This document shows, piece after piece, positions 1 through 8,259 of a stretch of DNA of 64,000 bases. This DNA is from Beijerinckiaceae bacterium (GTDB taxonomy: Bacteria > Pseudomonadota > Alphaproteobacteria > Rhizobiales > Beijerinckiaceae): assembly GCA_947380915.1 (NCBI GenBank), contig CANCSY010000001.1:1-64000 (forward strand), given 5' to 3'. The position numbers and the translations under genes are program-made. The notes beneath the pieces were generated by a model, which ran no database searches, was not told where the DNA came from, and saw only the letters and a list, made by a program, of their open reading frames with translations. How positions within the stretch are numbered: the stretch's first letter is position 1; each line of letters opens with the position of its first letter.

Positions 1-37
1 GATTTTTCAGTAGGCAAGCCCGCCCCTTCGCCCCCAT

Positions 38-373
38 ATGGGGGCCATGGTCAGCCCCCTCTCCCGCGGCGCGCGATATGGCGCGCATCTCTTGCTGCGC
101 TTCTACCAGCTCACCCTGTCGGCGGTGATCGGGCGCTGGTGCCGCCACCTGCCCTCCTGCTCCAGCTATATGGACGAGGCGATCCGGCGCCATGGCCTTT
201 GGGCGGGCGGCTGGATGGGAACCGCGCGCCTCTGCCGCTGCCAGCCCTGGGGGACCTCCGGCTATGATCCCGTGCCAGAGAGCCTGCCTGCGAAAGCGGG
301 GGCGCTGACGCCTTGGCGCTATGGGAAATGGCGGGGGCCGCTGGTGTGTGAGGCGACCCCGCCGGAAAAGTGA
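38..373 (+). CDS. yidD: Membrane protein insertion efficiency factor YidD
   Basis: This is a 111-residue YidD-family protein. The family assists YidC/Sec-dependent insertion of inner-membrane proteins and sits at the inner membrane through an amphipathic N-terminal helix. The family core is visible: the FYQLTLS helix near residues 22-28, the paired-cysteine PSCSSY motif near 39-44, the EAIRRHG segment, and the LCRCQPWGTSGYDPVP block near 65-80. Two in-frame ATGs, at 38 and 47, are possible starts and neither has a strong Shine-Dalgarno. The C-terminal tail after DPVP is longer than in minimal family members. It runs convergently into the dioxygenase gene, whose stop lies 3 bp away. Confidence 0.9.
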   Translation: MGAMVSPLSRGARYGAHLLLRFYQLTLSAVIGRWCRHLPSCSSYMDEAIRRHGLWAGGWMGTARLCRCQPWGTSGYDPVPESLPAKAGALTPWRYGKWRGPLVCEATPPEK

Positions 374-375
374 CG

Positions 376-1266
376 TTACTTGCGCATATGATAAGGCGCA
401 GGCGGCAGGCCCCAGCCTGAGCCCCAGACGCCGGGCTCCCAGACCTTCGGGCGCTGGGGGCGATCCACGTGCCAGGGGCGGGGTTCGAAATAGCCGAGCT
501 CCTCGTTCTTCATCTGGTCGAGCTCGCAATAATATTCGACCACGTGATCGTCGGGGTTGCGGTGATAGGTCGCCAGATTATGGCCGGGGCCATGGCGCAG
601 CGGCCCCCAGCCCAGGGGTATGCGCACCTGCGCCAGCCGCTCGCAGCTTTCCATCAGATGCGCCGTATCCTTCAGTTCGAAGGCGATGTGATGCAGCTTG
701 GGGCGCTCGCCCCGGAAGAAGTTGAGGGAATGGTGGTCGGGATTGCAGCGCATGAAAACAAAGAAATCGCCCAGCCAGTCGGACACGCGGAAGCCCAGCA
801 CCCTCTGGTAGAAGGCGCAGAGGCCCTGCACGTCAGGCGTGAAAAAGGCGATATGACCGACCTTCAGAGGCCCGACGCCCGCGACATTCTGGTTGGGCGC
901 CAGGAAAGCCCAGCTCGCATAAAGCTCGATCACCGTGCCCTTGGGGTCCGTGAAGACCAGGGCCTTGGGTGTGCCGGGGAAGGGATCGTTGCGGATCTCG
1001 CTGGCGATGCCTTCGCTCGCCAGAAACTGCTGCATTTTTGCAAAATCGCTGTCAGGCGCCACTTCAAAGGAAATGCGTGTGCAATCGGAGCGATCCGGCG
1101 AGGCCACCAGCACCACATTGAGCTGGCCGAGCTTGGAGGCGAGCCAGGCGCGGCCCTTCTCCTGCGCCACGACCACGAAGCCGTTGAAGTCGACGAAATA
1201 ATCAAGGCTCTTCTGGAAGTCCTGGGTCTCGATGGTCGCGTGCCCGAGGCGCTGCGCCTGAATCAT
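376..1266 (-). CDS. VOC-family extradiol ring-cleavage dioxygenase
   Basis: A 296-residue two-domain vicinal-oxygen-chelate protein resembling type I extradiol dioxygenases (catechol 2,3-dioxygenase / 2,3-dihydroxybiphenyl dioxygenase group), which open catecholic rings with Fe(II). Domain 1 is residues 5-118 and domain 2 about 134-250. The likely metal ligands sit where expected in the second domain: His138 (GHIAF), His192 or His193 (LHHIAF) and Glu244 (VVEYY), with His229 as a candidate catalytic histidine. The start at 1266 has a GGAGG site 7 bp upstream; an earlier in-frame ATG at 1287 lacks one. The true substrate is unknown. FAD hydroxylases that could supply catechols lie about 13 kb away. 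Confidence 0.85.
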   Translation of the reverse strand: MIQAQRLGHATIETQDFQKSLDYFVDFNGFVVVAQEKGRAWLASKLGQLNVVLVASPDRSDCTRISFEVAPDSDFAKMQQFLASEGIASEIRNDPFPGTPKALVFTDPKGTVIELYASWAFLAPNQNVAGVGPLKVGHIAFFTPDVQGLCAFYQRVLGFRVSDWLGDFFVFMRCNPDHHSLNFFRGERPKLHHIAFELKDTAHLMESCERLAQVRIPLGWGPLRHGPGHNLATYHRNPDDHVVEYYCELDQMKNEELGYFEPRPWHVDRPQRPKVWEPGVWGSGWGLPPAPYHMRK

Positions 1267-1399
1267 GGGTTCCTCCAATATGTGCAATAGGGGGCCGGAC
1301 GCCCGGCGACATGTAGCGCAGGTTAGACCCGCAGGACGCGCTTGTCACCGGCGAGGAGGCTGCTAGTCTTGCCCTCAACAACGGTTCGGGGAGGATGAC

Positions 1400-2407
1400 A
1401 TGCGCGCGCTGGCTCTGGCGATGGCGTGGCTGGTTTGCGCAGCGGCGCCGCTTCGGGCGGCGGATTCGGTGCAGGTGGGCACGACTTTTTCGATCACGGA
1501 CCTGCCCTTCTTCATCGCGCAGGCGCGCGGCTATTTCACGGATGAGAAGCTCACCGTGACTTTCATCAATTTCGATTCGGCCGCCCGCATGATCGCCCCA
1601 CTGGCCTCGGGCGATCTGGACGTGGCGGCGGGCGGGCCTTCGGCGGCGCTCTACAATTCCATCGCCCGCAACATCGGGGTGCGGATCGTGGGGGACAAGT
1701 CCTCCACGCCGCCGGGCCGTCCGGGACAGACCCTGCTGGTGCGCAAGGCGCTGATCGAGAGTGGCCGGGTGAAAACGCTTGCGGATTTCAAGGGCCTCAA
1801 GATCGCCAGCGCCGCCCCCGGCAGTTCGGCCATGGGAACCCTGAACCGGCTCTACAAACTGGCGGGCCTTGGCCCCAATGACATCGAGCGCGTCTATCTG
1901 GGCTTTCCCCAGCAGATCGTCGCCTTGCAGAATGGCGCCATCGACGCAGCCCTGCCCACCGAGCCCTTCGCCAGCGAGGCGGTGCGTCAGGGCTATGCGG
2001 CGGCTTTCATGTCGGATGACCAGATCTATCCCGGCCATCAGATTTCGGTGCTGATCTATTCGGACCGGTTCCGCACCCAGCGCCGCGATGTGGGCCTGCG
2101 CTTCATGCGCGCCTATCTGCGCGGCGTGCGGGCGCAGAACGGCGCCATCGTGGACGGGCGGCTGACCGGGCCGGACGGAGAGGAGTTCATCTCCCTCATC
2201 ACCGCGCAAACGCCGGTCAAGGATCGGGACTTGCTGCGCAACCTACGGCTCTCAGCCAATGACGGCGATGGCGCCCTGAATGTGGCGAGCCTCGAGGAAG
2301 ACTTCGAGGTGTTCAGGGCCGAGGGGCTGCTGGAGGGCAAGATCACCCTGCAGGACGCGCTCGACCCCGGCTTTGCCAGGGAGGCTGCGGCGTCGCTGGC
2401 GAAGTGA
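1400..2407 (+). CDS. ABC-type (NMT1/SsuA-like) periplasmic substrate-binding protein
   Basis: A 335-residue secreted protein with a clear Sec signal peptide (cleavage near ALA/LRA-AD at about residue 20), followed by an NMT1/THI5-like binding fold: VGTTFSITDLPFFIAQARGY near 26-45, the DVAAGGPSA loop and the LADFKGLKIA strand. Members bind small organics such as sulfonates, nitrate analogues or pyrimidine/thiamine precursors in the periplasm and deliver them to ABC permeases. No permease or ATPase gene lies nearby, so it is an orphan receptor in this window. The ligand cannot be deduced. It begins a plus-strand run of four genes. Confidence 0.82.
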   Translation: MRALALAMAWLVCAAAPLRAADSVQVGTTFSITDLPFFIAQARGYFTDEKLTVTFINFDSAARMIAPLASGDLDVAAGGPSAALYNSIARNIGVRIVGDKSSTPPGRPGQTLLVRKALIESGRVKTLADFKGLKIASAAPGSSAMGTLNRLYKLAGLGPNDIERVYLGFPQQIVALQNGAIDAALPTEPFASEAVRQGYAAAFMSDDQIYPGHQISVLIYSDRFRTQRRDVGLRFMRAYLRGVRAQNGAIVDGRLTGPDGEEFISLITAQTPVKDRDLLRNLRLSANDGDGALNVASLEEDFEVFRAEGLLEGKITLQDALDPGFAREAAASLAK

Positions 2408-2452
2408 TGCCCCCGCCCCAATTTCGCCCCACTGGGCCGTCAGCTTGGCTGG

Positions 2453-2761
2453 ATGCGCCGCGCTCTTCTCCTCCCCTTTCTGTTCGCGACTCCCGCCTTC
2501 GCGCAGGAGCCCTGCGACGTCTGCCGCGTCGAGGACGAGGTTCAGGTGGGTGACTATACGCCCCCTGTGGTGCCCACCCCCCGCCCGGTCGTGACCACGG
2601 ATTCGCGCGGCCGCGCCTTGCGTCTGCCCATCGAAGGCTCGCCCACCATCCATCACCGACCGGGCCTGGGCGTCTGGGTGGGCGAGGCGGGGGAAGGCAA
2701 CAATCTCTTCGTCAACGCCCGGCGCAACAAGGCCATGCTGGGTCTGCGGCGCGATTTCTGA
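2453..2761 (+). CDS. Small secreted hypothetical protein
   Basis: A 102-residue protein with an N-terminal signal peptide (MRRALLLPFLFATPAFAQ, predicted cleavage after AFA). The mature part begins with a CDVC motif at about residues 20-23 that could bind a metal or form a disulfide, then a proline-rich stretch and no recognised domain. It lies between the NMT1-like receptor and a Bug-type receptor on the same strand, so it may be cotranscribed. Signal peptide and codon use similar to its neighbours support a real gene. No function can be assigned. Confidence 0.6.
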   Translation: MRRALLLPFLFATPAFAQEPCDVCRVEDEVQVGDYTPPVVPTPRPVVTTDSRGRALRLPIEGSPTIHHRPGLGVWVGEAGEGNNLFVNARRNKAMLGLRRDF

Positions 2762-2762
2762 A

Positions 2763-2781
2763 GCGCCCCCTTTGCGGGCGC
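2763..2781 (+). terminator. Short GC hairpin after the small secreted protein
   Basis: GCGCCC pairs with GGGCGC around a 7-nt loop, two bases after the stop codon of the preceding gene. No T-run follows, so termination is only a possibility. It directly precedes the larger hairpin at 2796-2825. Confidence 0.35.
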
Positions 2782-2795
2782 CGTCTGAACCTGTA

Positions 2796-2825
2796 GGTTC
2801 CCCTGACAATAAAATCAGGGGAACC
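2796..2825 (+). promoter_or_regulatory. Perfect 11-bp hairpin sequestering the ribosome binding site of the next gene
   Basis: GGTTCCCCTGA (2796-2806) is followed by an A-rich 8-nt loop and its exact complement TCAGGGGAACC (2815-2825). The only good Shine-Dalgarno of the following gene, AGGGGA, lies inside the right arm, 8 nt before its ATG at 2831. In RNA the stem would hide the ribosome binding site. This suggests translational control or an RNA thermometer or ligand switch; a terminator is less likely because no U-run follows. The structure is seen directly; the control role is inference. Confidence 0.6.
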
Positions 2826-2830
2826 GCTCG

Positions 2831-3817
2831 ATGATCCACACCCGCCACCCGTCGCGCCGCATGGTGCTCGCAGGCCTCGCCGCCACAGCCGCCACCCCAT
2901 CCTTTGCGCAAACGGCCGCCGACTATCCCAAGGCCCCGATCAGGTTCATCTGTTCGGCGGCGGCGGGCGGAGGCAATGACCTCATCGCCCGAATCGTGGC
3001 CGAGCGGTTGCAGGCCAAATGGGGCCAGAATGTCGTGGTCGAGAATCGTCCCGGCGCGGGCAACAATCTGGCGACAGAACAGGTCTACCGCTCCCAGCCC
3101 GATGGCTACACCTTGCTGGTCTCGCCGCCCGCCTCCATCACGGTGAATGCGGTTCTGTTCAAGGAGCTGCGCTTCGATCCCAAGAAGATCGAGCCCGTGG
3201 CCATCACCTCCTATATTCCAAATGTGCTGGTGGTGGGCGGCAAGTCGCCCTTCAAGACCGCGCAGGAATTCATCGCCTTCGCCCGGGCCAATCCCAACAA
3301 GCTCTCCTACGCCTCGCAAGGCAATGGCACGACAGGCCATCTGACAGGCGCGCTGTTCGAAGAGTTGATCCAGTCAAAGCAGGCTCATGTGCCCTTTGGC
3401 GGCGCGGCGCCCGCGCTCAATGATGTCTCGGCGGGCCATGTGGACTTCATGTTCTCGGACATCGGCACCGCCCTGCCGCTCGCCCAGGGCGGCTTGCTGC
3501 GCATGCTCGCCACCCTGACGAAGGAAGCGCCGCCCGTCATGCCGGACCTGCCGACCATCGCTTCGGTCGGGATGCCCGAGCTTCTCTCCGACACATTCAC
3601 CACCTTCACCGCGCCCCCCGGCACGCCGCTGGATATTCGCGAAAAGCTGGCCGCCGCCATGCGCGAGATCATCATGTCGGACGATGTGAAGGCGCGCCTC
3701 AACAAGATTGGCGTTGTGCCCTGGGGGCTGAATGTGCAGGAGTCCGCCGCGCATATTGCAGCCGAGAGCGAACGCTGGAGCGCGATCATCAAGCGCGCCA
3801 ATCTGCGCCCGGAATAG
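2831..3817 (+). CDS. Bug-family (TctC-type) solute-binding protein
   Basis: A 328-residue periplasmic receptor of the Bug / tripartite tricarboxylate transporter family. The N-terminus carries a twin-arginine-like SRRMVLAG segment and a hydrophobic stretch ending near Ala-Gln at about 27, followed by the family signature YPKAPIRFICSAAAGGGND, NRPGAGNN and GNGTTGHLTG loops. Family members bind carboxylates or amides through a desolvated loop and hand them to TctAB permeases. No TctA or TctB gene is present, so it is an orphan here. The gene follows a hairpin that hides its ribosome binding site and precedes a quinone oxidoreductase by 12 bp, consistent with a two-gene operon. Confidence 0.88.
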   Translation: MIHTRHPSRRMVLAGLAATAATPSFAQTAADYPKAPIRFICSAAAGGGNDLIARIVAERLQAKWGQNVVVENRPGAGNNLATEQVYRSQPDGYTLLVSPPASITVNAVLFKELRFDPKKIEPVAITSYIPNVLVVGGKSPFKTAQEFIAFARANPNKLSYASQGNGTTGHLTGALFEELIQSKQAHVPFGGAAPALNDVSAGHVDFMFSDIGTALPLAQGGLLRMLATLTKEAPPVMPDLPTIASVGMPELLSDTFTTFTAPPGTPLDIREKLAAAMREIIMSDDVKARLNKIGVVPWGLNVQESAAHIAAESERWSAIIKRANLRPE

Positions 3818-3829
3818 GAGAGAGCAAAC

Positions 3830-4837
3830 GTGACCCTGGTGAAAGGCATCCGCATTCATTCCCACGGCGGCCCGGACGTCATGTCCTGGGAGGACATCGA
3901 GCTTGCGCCTCCCGGCCCCGGCGAGGCGCGGGTGCGCCATACCGCCATCGCGCTGAATTTCTCGGACATCAATGTGCGCCGCGGCGGCTTCTATCAGAAG
4001 GACCCGCTGCCCATGCCCATCATTCTGGGCAACGAGGCTGCGGGCATAGTGGAGAGCGTCGGCGAGGGCGTGACGGACGTGAAGGTCGGCGAGCGCGTCG
4101 GCTATGTGGGCGTGGGCTCCAACTTTTTCGCCAAGACCGGCGCCTACGCCCAGCAGCGCAATGTGCCCGCGCAGCGGCTGGTGAAGCTGCCCGACAATGT
4201 CTCGGACATGCAGGCGGCCTCGGTGATGCTGAAGGGCCTCACGGCCTCAAACATCATCAACCGCATCTATCGCCCTGCGGCGGGCGACACGGTGCTGATC
4301 CATGCGGCGGCCTCGGGCGTGGGCCTCTTGCTGACGCAATGGTGCAAGCATTACGGCGCCAGCGTGATCGGGACCGTGGGCAACGAGGCCAAGGCGCAGA
4401 TCGCCCGCGATCACGGGCTCGACCACGCGATCCTTTATCGCCAGACCGATTTCGTGCAGGCCGTGAAGGCGATCATCCCCGAAGGGGTGCGCGCCGTGCT
4501 CGATGGGGTGGGCAAGGACACGTTCATCCCCTCCATGGACTGCACAGCCCCATTCGGCACGCTGGTCAATTATGGCAACGCCTCGGGCCATGTGCCCCCG
4601 GTGGACATCATGCTGCTGTCCCTGAAGGGCACGCTCTCCATGTGGCGCCCGGGCGTGAGCCACTTCCTGGGCGATCCCGTACGCTTCAAGGCGCTCTGCG
4701 TGGAGCTCTTCGAGCTCGTGGGCTCGGGCGTGCTGAAGACCGCCGCCACCCGCACCTACGCCCTGGCGGACGCAAAGACCGCCCACCGCGACGCCGAGGC
4801 CGCGCAGCATGCGGGGCCGGTGGTGCTGCTGCCGTAA
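3830..4837 (+). CDS. Zinc-independent quinone oxidoreductase (MDR superfamily)
   Basis: A 335-residue medium-chain dehydrogenase/reductase starting at GTG with GGAGAG upstream. The GroES-like domain (residues 1-125) shows the LNFSDINVRRGGFY and ILGNEAAGIVESVGEGV motifs. The Rossmann domain (about 130-270) carries DTVLIHAAASGVG, the NADPH-binding signature of QOR-type enzymes. No structural or catalytic zinc ligands are apparent. Such enzymes reduce quinones or activated alkenes with NADPH. It is probably cotranscribed with the Bug receptor, suggesting a role in metabolism of an imported compound, but the substrate is unknown. Confidence 0.87.
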   Translation: MTLVKGIRIHSHGGPDVMSWEDIELAPPGPGEARVRHTAIALNFSDINVRRGGFYQKDPLPMPIILGNEAAGIVESVGEGVTDVKVGERVGYVGVGSNFFAKTGAYAQQRNVPAQRLVKLPDNVSDMQAASVMLKGLTASNIINRIYRPAAGDTVLIHAAASGVGLLLTQWCKHYGASVIGTVGNEAKAQIARDHGLDHAILYRQTDFVQAVKAIIPEGVRAVLDGVGKDTFIPSMDCTAPFGTLVNYGNASGHVPPVDIMLLSLKGTLSMWRPGVSHFLGDPVRFKALCVELFELVGSGVLKTAATRTYALADAKTAHRDAEAAQHAGPVVLLP

Positions 4838-4843
4838 GAAGGG

Positions 4844-5857
4844 CTACTGGAAATATTTCCGCGCCCGCGCCTTCGCCTTCTCAGACGCGTTGATGGCGCC
4901 CAGCGCGGCCTTTTCCAGCGCCTGCGCGCTCACGGGCTCGATCTCGATCTTGGCGGCCTCGGCTTCCCTGCGGAAGTCGGGGTCTGTGAGCATGTCGGCG
5001 AAGGCCTTGCGGATCGCCTCAAGGCGGTCCTGCGGAACGCCCGGCGGCATGGCGAAGGGATGGCCGAGAGCGTTGCCCGCAGTCACGATGTCCACCACCT
5101 GCCGGTCTTCGGGGTCCTTCACCAGATCGTCCAGCGAGGACGCGCCATTGAGATCGGCGGGCTTGGGGCCGGAATAGACGAGAATTTCGATGTCCTTGTT
5201 GGTCACCCATTCGGGCTTGGAGGCGTTCCAGCTCGACCATGAATTGTTGCGGGCGGAAACCTCGCCGCGCTCCATGGCCAGATTCAGCGGGCCGGAGCCC
5301 GTATAGCCCATCACCATCTTGAATTTCGTGCCGAGCAGATCGTTCAGCATGACCGGGAAGGTCAGGGTGATGCCGGAGGAGCCGACGCAGCCCGCGATGA
5401 TTTCGGTTCTCTTCGCATCCTCGATGGTCTTCACGCCAGTGGTCTTCCATACCGCCATGGTCTCGACCGTGGGCGCGATGGAGCCGATCCAGTTGTATTT
5501 CGAGGCGTCGAACTGCACGCCCTCCATGCCCACGGCCTGAGAGGTGGGCAAGCCATTCTGGATCAGGCCGATATAGGTCCCGTCCTTCGCGGCCACCTTG
5601 TAGAGATAGTTGGCCATGACCATGCCGGTGGCGCCGGTCATGTTCTGAGCGATGATATTGGGATGGCCGGGGATATATTTTCCCAGATGCTTGGCCACAA
5701 GGCGAAGCTGGAAGTCATATTCCCCGCCGGGGCTCACGCCCACCAGCGCGAAAATGGTCTTGCCCTTGTAGAAGTCTTCAACGGCGTCGGCGCGGGCGGC
5801 GCCGCTCAGGGCGGCGGTCAGGGCCGCCGCCAGATAGAACGGCTTCAGGATCGTCAT
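4844..5857 (-). CDS. Bug-like (TctC-related) solute-binding protein, paralogue 1
   Basis: A 337-residue secreted receptor with signal peptide MTILKPFYLAAALTAALSG ending near ARA-D, followed by DFYKGKTIFALVGVSPGGEYD, the start of a divergent tripartite-tricarboxylate-receptor fold. It strongly resembles the product of 36516-37535 (shared QNMTGATG, SSGIT and FPVMLNDL blocks), so the two are paralogues. The start at 5857 has GGAG 7 bp upstream; the in-frame ATGs at 5917 and 5875 lack one. No transporter subunits are adjacent. It is convergent with the quinone oxidoreductase gene and 63 bp from the stop of the NifU-like gene. Confidence 0.85.
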   Translation of the reverse strand: MTILKPFYLAAALTAALSGAARADAVEDFYKGKTIFALVGVSPGGEYDFQLRLVAKHLGKYIPGHPNIIAQNMTGATGMVMANYLYKVAAKDGTYIGLIQNGLPTSQAVGMEGVQFDASKYNWIGSIAPTVETMAVWKTTGVKTIEDAKRTEIIAGCVGSSGITLTFPVMLNDLLGTKFKMVMGYTGSGPLNLAMERGEVSARNNSWSSWNASKPEWVTNKDIEILVYSGPKPADLNGASSLDDLVKDPEDRQVVDIVTAGNALGHPFAMPPGVPQDRLEAIRKAFADMLTDPDFRREAEAAKIEIEPVSAQALEKAALGAINASEKAKARARKYFQ

Positions 5858-5920
5858 GGCGTTTCTCCGGTTCATTAGACCGGCTGTACACAATCGCGCG
5901 CCAGAGGCGCAAGCCATTGG

Positions 5921-6373
5921 TCAGCCGGCGGTCTTCACAGCTTCACGGGCCTCGATCCGCCCCAGCGCATCCACCACCGCGTCAAAGGTGAGTAAGGTGG
6001 AGGAATGGCGGGCCTTGTAATCGCGCACAGGCTCAAGCACGGCTATGTCAGACCATTTGGCGGCGTCCGGCGGCGGCGCGTTCTCCTTAAGCATGCGGCG
6101 CACGCTTTCGCGAATGGCGCGCAATTCAGCCGGCGTCGAGCCCACGATGTTGCGCGCCATGATGGAGGAGGAGGCCTGGCCCAGGGCGCAGGCCTTCACA
6201 TCATGGGCGAAATCGCTCACCTGTCCGTCCTTGAGGACAAGATCCACTGTCACGGTCGAGCCGCAGAGCTTCGAATGGGCGGTTGCGGAGGCGTCCGGAT
6301 GCGGCAGGCGGCCAAGACGGGGAATTTCCGCAGCAAGCTCAAGGATCCGCTTGTTGTAGACGTCATTCATCAT
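5921..6373 (-). CDS. NifU/IscU-like iron-sulfur cluster assembly scaffold
   Basis: A 150-residue protein of the alphaproteobacterial IscU/NifU-N-like family. It shows KLCGSTVTVDL (Cys37) and KACALGQASSSIMA (Cys62), the two N-terminal scaffold cysteines. The third scaffold cysteine expected near residue 122 is replaced: the segment reads RHSSTLL. Canonical scaffolds assemble [2Fe-2S] clusters on three cysteines, so cluster handling may differ here. Consecutive ATGs at 6373 and 6370 are both possible starts. An open frame continues upstream to 7270, but the part above about 6403 is antisense to folE and is ignored. It is divergent from folE. Confidence 0.8.
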   Translation of the reverse strand: MMNDVYNKRILELAAEIPRLGRLPHPDASATAHSKLCGSTVTVDLVLKDGQVSDFAHDVKACALGQASSSIMARNIVGSTPAELRAIRESVRRMLKENAPPPDAAKWSDIAVLEPVRDYKARHSSTLLTFDAVVDALGRIEAREAVKTAG

Positions 6374-6592
6374 GTTGAAAGGCTCTTTCGCGGACGGTCG
6401 CATTCCCGCAGGATCTATGATTAGTATATAGGGGAAAAAACAGCGGTCCGAAACCAGCGGGTCGATCAGTTCCGGCGGGAGCGCCGGTTTAACCCTGAAA
6501 ACTGGCGAAAAAATAATCGGAGCCGGGCTGTGGTCCGGCTCGCGCTTCGACCCGTAACAGTTCCAGTCAGTCAACAGAGCAGGAGGCGCCAC

Positions 6593-7234
6593 ATGGATGC
6601 AGTGGTTAAGACCTTGAACCCCAATACATCTACCAAGCCCGCCGTAGCTGCGGTCCCCGTCATACGGCCGACCCGCGAAGAGGCGGAGGCGGCGGTACGG
6701 GTGCTTCTCCGCTGGGCAGGCGACGACCCATCTCGCGAAGGCCTGCTTGATACCCCCAAGCGGGTCGTCAAAGCCTATGACGAGCTCTTCAGGGGCTATC
6801 ATCAGGACGCGGAAGCGCAGCTTTCTACCGTTTTCGAAGAAGTCGAGGGTTACGACGATATGGTTCTTGTGAAGGACATTCCCTTCACTTCCCATTGCGA
6901 GCACCACATGGTGCCCTTCGTCGGCAAGGCGCATGTGGCCTATTTTCCTGCCGAGGGCGTGGTCGGCCTGTCGAAACTCGCCCGCGTGGTCGAGGTCTTC
7001 GCCCGCCGGCTGCAGACGCAGGAGACCATGACGGCGCAGATCACCGACACGATCGATAATGCGCTGAAGCCCCGCGGCATCGCAGTGCTGATCGAGGCCG
7101 AGCATATGTGCATGTCCATGCGCGGCGTTCAGAAGCAGGGCGCCTCGACCATCACCACCCGCTTCACCGGCGTCTTCCGTGACGATCCGACCGAGCAGGC
7201 GCGCTTCTTCAGCATGGTGCGCGGCTTCCGCTGA
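6593..7234 (+). CDS. folE: GTP cyclohydrolase I
   Basis: A 213-residue GTP cyclohydrolase I, which converts GTP to dihydroneopterin triphosphate at the head of folate/pterin synthesis in the cytoplasm. Zinc ligands Cys102 and His105 lie in [11 protein letters not shown] and Cys173 in [11 protein letters not shown]. The catalytic core GKAHVAYFP and GLSKLAR is intact. The start at 6593 has an AGGAGG site 8 bp upstream. The first 25 residues are a variable extension. hisI follows after a strong terminator, an order common in Hyphomicrobiales. Confidence 0.97.
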   Translation: MDAVVKTLNPNTSTKPAVAAVPVIRPTREEAEAAVRVLLRWAGDDPSREGLLDTPKRVVKAYDELFRGYHQDAEAQLSTVFEEVEGYDDMVLVKDIPFTSHCEHHMVPFVGKAHVAYFPAEGVVGLSKLARVVEVFARRLQTQETMTAQITDTIDNALKPRGIAVLIEAEHMCMSMRGVQKQGASTITTRFTGVFRDDPTEQARFFSMVRGFR

Positions 7235-7257
7235 GGTTTTCCGCCCCGCCAGAAACG

Positions 7258-7285
7258 ATGCGCCCCGCAAGGGCGCATTTTTTTT
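7258..7285 (+). terminator. Rho-independent terminator of folE
   Basis: ATGCGCCC (7258-7265) pairs with GGGCGCAT (7271-7278) around a 5-nt loop; an uninterrupted run of eight T residues spans 7278-7285. This is a textbook intrinsic terminator 24 bp after the folE stop, separating folE from hisI. Confidence 0.92.
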
Positions 7286-7331
7286 GGGCGGCTTGTGCTA
7301 GAAGCCGCTAAAGGATCAGAGGTTCAGCCCC

Positions 7332-7739
7332 ATGCCCATCACCTTCGCCCCGCGCGGCGCCAAACATGAGCTTGAAGAAGGCGCTGGCTTTGCGCCGAAG
7401 TTCGACGCCGATGGGCTGATCGTCTGCATAACAACCGAAGCGGTCACCGGCGATATTCTCATGGTCGCCTACATGAACCGCGAAAGCCTCGCGCTCACCC
7501 TGGAGAGCGGCGTCGCCCATTACTGGTCACGCTCGCGTCAGGCGCTCTGGCGCAAGGGCGACACCTCCGGGCAGGTGCAGACCGTCATAGAAATGCGCAC
7601 CGATTGCGATCAGGACGCGATCCTGCTCAAGGTCGAGGCTGGCGGCGATGGCAAGGCATGCCACACCGGGCGCCGCTCCTGCTTCTACAGGCGCGTGGAG
7701 AGCAACGACGGCCTTCACCTCGTCATCGACGAGGGCTGA
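7332..7739 (+). CDS. hisI: Phosphoribosyl-AMP cyclohydrolase
   Basis: A 135-residue monofunctional HisI, which opens the purine ring of phosphoribosyl-AMP in histidine biosynthesis. The magnesium-binding cluster is TDCDQDA (Asp91, Asp93, Asp95) and zinc ligands include Cys92, Cys110 and Cys117 ([13 protein letters not shown]). MVAYMNRES and [14 protein letters not shown] are typical substrate-site motifs. It lacks the C-terminal HisE domain of bifunctional enzymes, as is usual in Alphaproteobacteria. It is convergent with the CBS-domain gene 6 bp away. Confidence 0.96.
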   Translation: MPITFAPRGAKHELEEGAGFAPKFDADGLIVCITTEAVTGDILMVAYMNRESLALTLESGVAHYWSRSRQALWRKGDTSGQVQTVIEMRTDCDQDAILLKVEAGGDGKACHTGRRSCFYRRVESNDGLHLVIDEG

Positions 7740-7745
7740 GGCGCT

Positions 7746-8177
7746 TCACGCTGTCGCGATATACTCGCGCAGCGCGCGATGCTCGGTCTCGATCTCCGCA
7801 ATGCGATGCTTCACCACATCGCCGATCGAGATCAGCCCCGCGAGGCGCTCGTCCTCGATCACCGGCACATGGCGAAAGCGGCTGTGGGTCATCCGCTCCA
7901 TGAGGTCGTTGATGCAGGCGCCGCTCGTGGTGGTGAAGACCTCGCAGGTCATGTGACGGGAGACGGCGTCATCAAGCGCCGCCGCGCCAATCTCTGCGAG
8001 GGCGCGCACGATGTCGCGTTCGCTGATGATGCCCAGAACCGCGCCGTCGGCGCCCGCCACCACAAGGGCGCCGATGCTCTTTGACGCAAGCAGCTGCGCT
8101 GTTTCCCAGAGGGTGCGATGAGGCTGGGTGGTGAAGACATCGCGGCCTTTAACCGCGAGTATGCGCGCAACGGTCAT
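7746..8177 (-). CDS. CBS-domain protein
   Basis: A 143-residue soluble protein made of two CBS motifs (about residues 8-62 and 72-130). Motif blocks include GALVVAGADGAVLGIISERDIV and HVPVIEDERLAGLISIGDVV. Tandem CBS pairs bind adenosyl nucleotides and act as energy or redox sensors, but stand-alone two-CBS proteins mostly have no assigned target. AGGAGCTC lies just before the start. Its neighbours give no specific hint of a partner. Confidence 0.9.
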   Translation of the reverse strand: MTVARILAVKGRDVFTTQPHRTLWETAQLLASKSIGALVVAGADGAVLGIISERDIVRALAEIGAAALDDAVSRHMTCEVFTTTSGACINDLMERMTHSRFRHVPVIEDERLAGLISIGDVVKHRIAEIETEHRALREYIATA

Positions 8178-8259
8178 GAGGAGCTCCCTAGTCTCCGCGT
8201 CGTCTTCTCGCGAGACAGGAGGATAGGCCTCTGCTGGCCATAAGCAAGCGTCATGATTT

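Noticed and set aside
5921..7270. 449-codon minus-strand frame joined to the NifU-like gene
   Set aside because: The part above about 6403 is antisense to folE. Only the C-terminal 150 residues match a family.
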